From: Cephalotrichum gorgonifer
Taxonomy: Eukaryota; Ascomycota; Sordariomycetes; Microascales; Microascaceae
DNA length: 64,000 nucleotides
NCBI GenBank assembly: GCA_900312665.1
Contig: ONZQ02000002.1
Span: 3,063,863-3,127,862 of the forward strand
Direction: 5' to 3'
Shown one piece after another: positions 63,570 to 64,000 of the stretch (positions within the stretch are counted from its first letter, which is position 1; every line of letters begins with the position of its first letter). The notes under the pieces are model-generated. The model was not told the origin of the DNA and searched no databases. It saw only the letters and a program-made list of their open reading frames with translations. Position numbers and translations under genes: made by a program.

Positions 63570-64000
63570 ATGTCGTCGCGTCCAACGAGGCGCGCCGCGA
63601 CGAGGCGGACCCTCGTCGAGTCCTCGGACGACGAGATCAACACCACCATGACCAAGCACGAATTCGACGATGAGGAGGAGTTCAACCCCGAGCCCAAGAG
63701 CCCCCGCAGACAAACGCGCTCCTCGCGGAGATCCGTCGCCCCCGCGGCCTCAGCAGCACCACCAGCTCCCCGCGCCACCCGCGGACGTCCAAAGAAGAGC
63801 ATTGCTCCCGCCGAACAGAGCACGATTCTCGACTCAGAAGTGACCGTCATTTCCAATGCCACCGAAGCAGACCCCATCAAGAAGTCGCCGAGGAAGAGGA
63901 AGAGCATCGTGAAGACTGAGCCGATCGAATCGGATGCTCCTTCTATTCCCACACCTGAGCCGTCGCCGGAGCCCTCTGTCCTGCCCCCGGTTGCTCCTGT
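63570..64000 (+). CDS. N-terminal part of a basic, disordered, probably nuclear protein (runs off the window)
   Basis: ATG 63570 (context CAAACATGTCG) opens a frame that stays open to the window end, 143 codons. The sequence is Arg/Ser/Pro-rich with clustered basic residues (SSRPTRRAATRRT, SPRRQTRSSRRS), an AT-hook-like RATRGRPKKS, an acidic stretch (DDEEEF) and a KKSPRKRK nuclear-localisation-like motif. This is typical of the disordered N-terminus of chromatin or chromosome-segregation proteins. No domain is reached within the window, so no name can be given. Confidence 0.75.
   Translation, partial: MSSRPTRRAATRRTLVESSDDEINTTMTKHEFDDEEEFNPEPKSPRRQTRSSRRSVAPAASAAPPAPRATRGRPKKSIAPAEQSTILDSEVTVISNATEADPIKKSPRKRKSIVKTEPIESDAPSIPTPEPSPEPSVLPPVAP

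Overview
This window comes from a filamentous ascomycete (Pezizomycotina). Genes carry one to four short GT-AG introns, mostly 41 to 170 nt, with CTAAC-like branch points. Housekeeping genes have fungal forms: uS10, a Nup42/AMO1-type FG nucleoporin, a small ELYS-type nucleoporin factor and Cue3. There are also fungal caspase/ankyrin and NLR-type proteins, DUF4360 secreted proteins, and a Fot1/pogo-like transposase remnant with stop codons of the kind left by repeat-induced point mutation (RIP). Sordariomycetes is a reasonable guess, but the genus cannot be read from the sequence.

Layout. (1) About 1-41 kb is accessory and rich in broken genes. It starts with a caspase fragment and an ankyrin protein with one in-frame stop. 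These are followed by a small unknown gene, a dienelactone hydrolase, a membrane protein beside a relict paralogue and a dead transposase, and a polysaccharide-degradation cluster at 12.3-23.4 kb (intact GH36 alpha-galactosidase, frameshifted DUF2264 protein, frameshifted GH88 hydrolase, frameshifted GH43). Then come a large HeLo-like-N protein (23.9-27.0 kb), an AT-rich island, a truncated secreted protein fused head to head with a haem-peroxidase fragment, a GPI-type secreted protein, an OTT_1508-like deaminase, a zinc-finger gene with one stop, a coiled-coil gene and a decayed receptor-like membrane protein. (2) About 42-48.4 kb is conserved core sequence: Nup42, rps20 and cue3, with a shared promoter between the last two. 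(3) About 48.4-58 kb holds an F-box/ankyrin gene and three cell-surface or secreted genes (two DUF4360-type, one GPI-type). (4) About 58-64 kb has an assembly gap inside a GA microsatellite, an intron-containing tRNA-Asp, ELYS and the start of another nuclear-looking gene.

Two functional themes stand out. The first is a small CAZyme cluster that would act together on side chains of pectin or arabinogalactan-type polysaccharides. It has a Gal4-like CGG-N11-CCG palindrome in its divergent promoter, and three of its four enzymes are broken. The second is a loose set of proteins of the kinds used in fungal self/non-self recognition and conflict: caspase-like and ankyrin proteins, two NLR-type N-terminal domains, a nucleic-acid-deaminase-like enzyme and an F-box/ankyrin protein. 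Many accessory genes carry single-base frameshifts or single stops. Whether these are true decay or assembly error is the main uncertainty.
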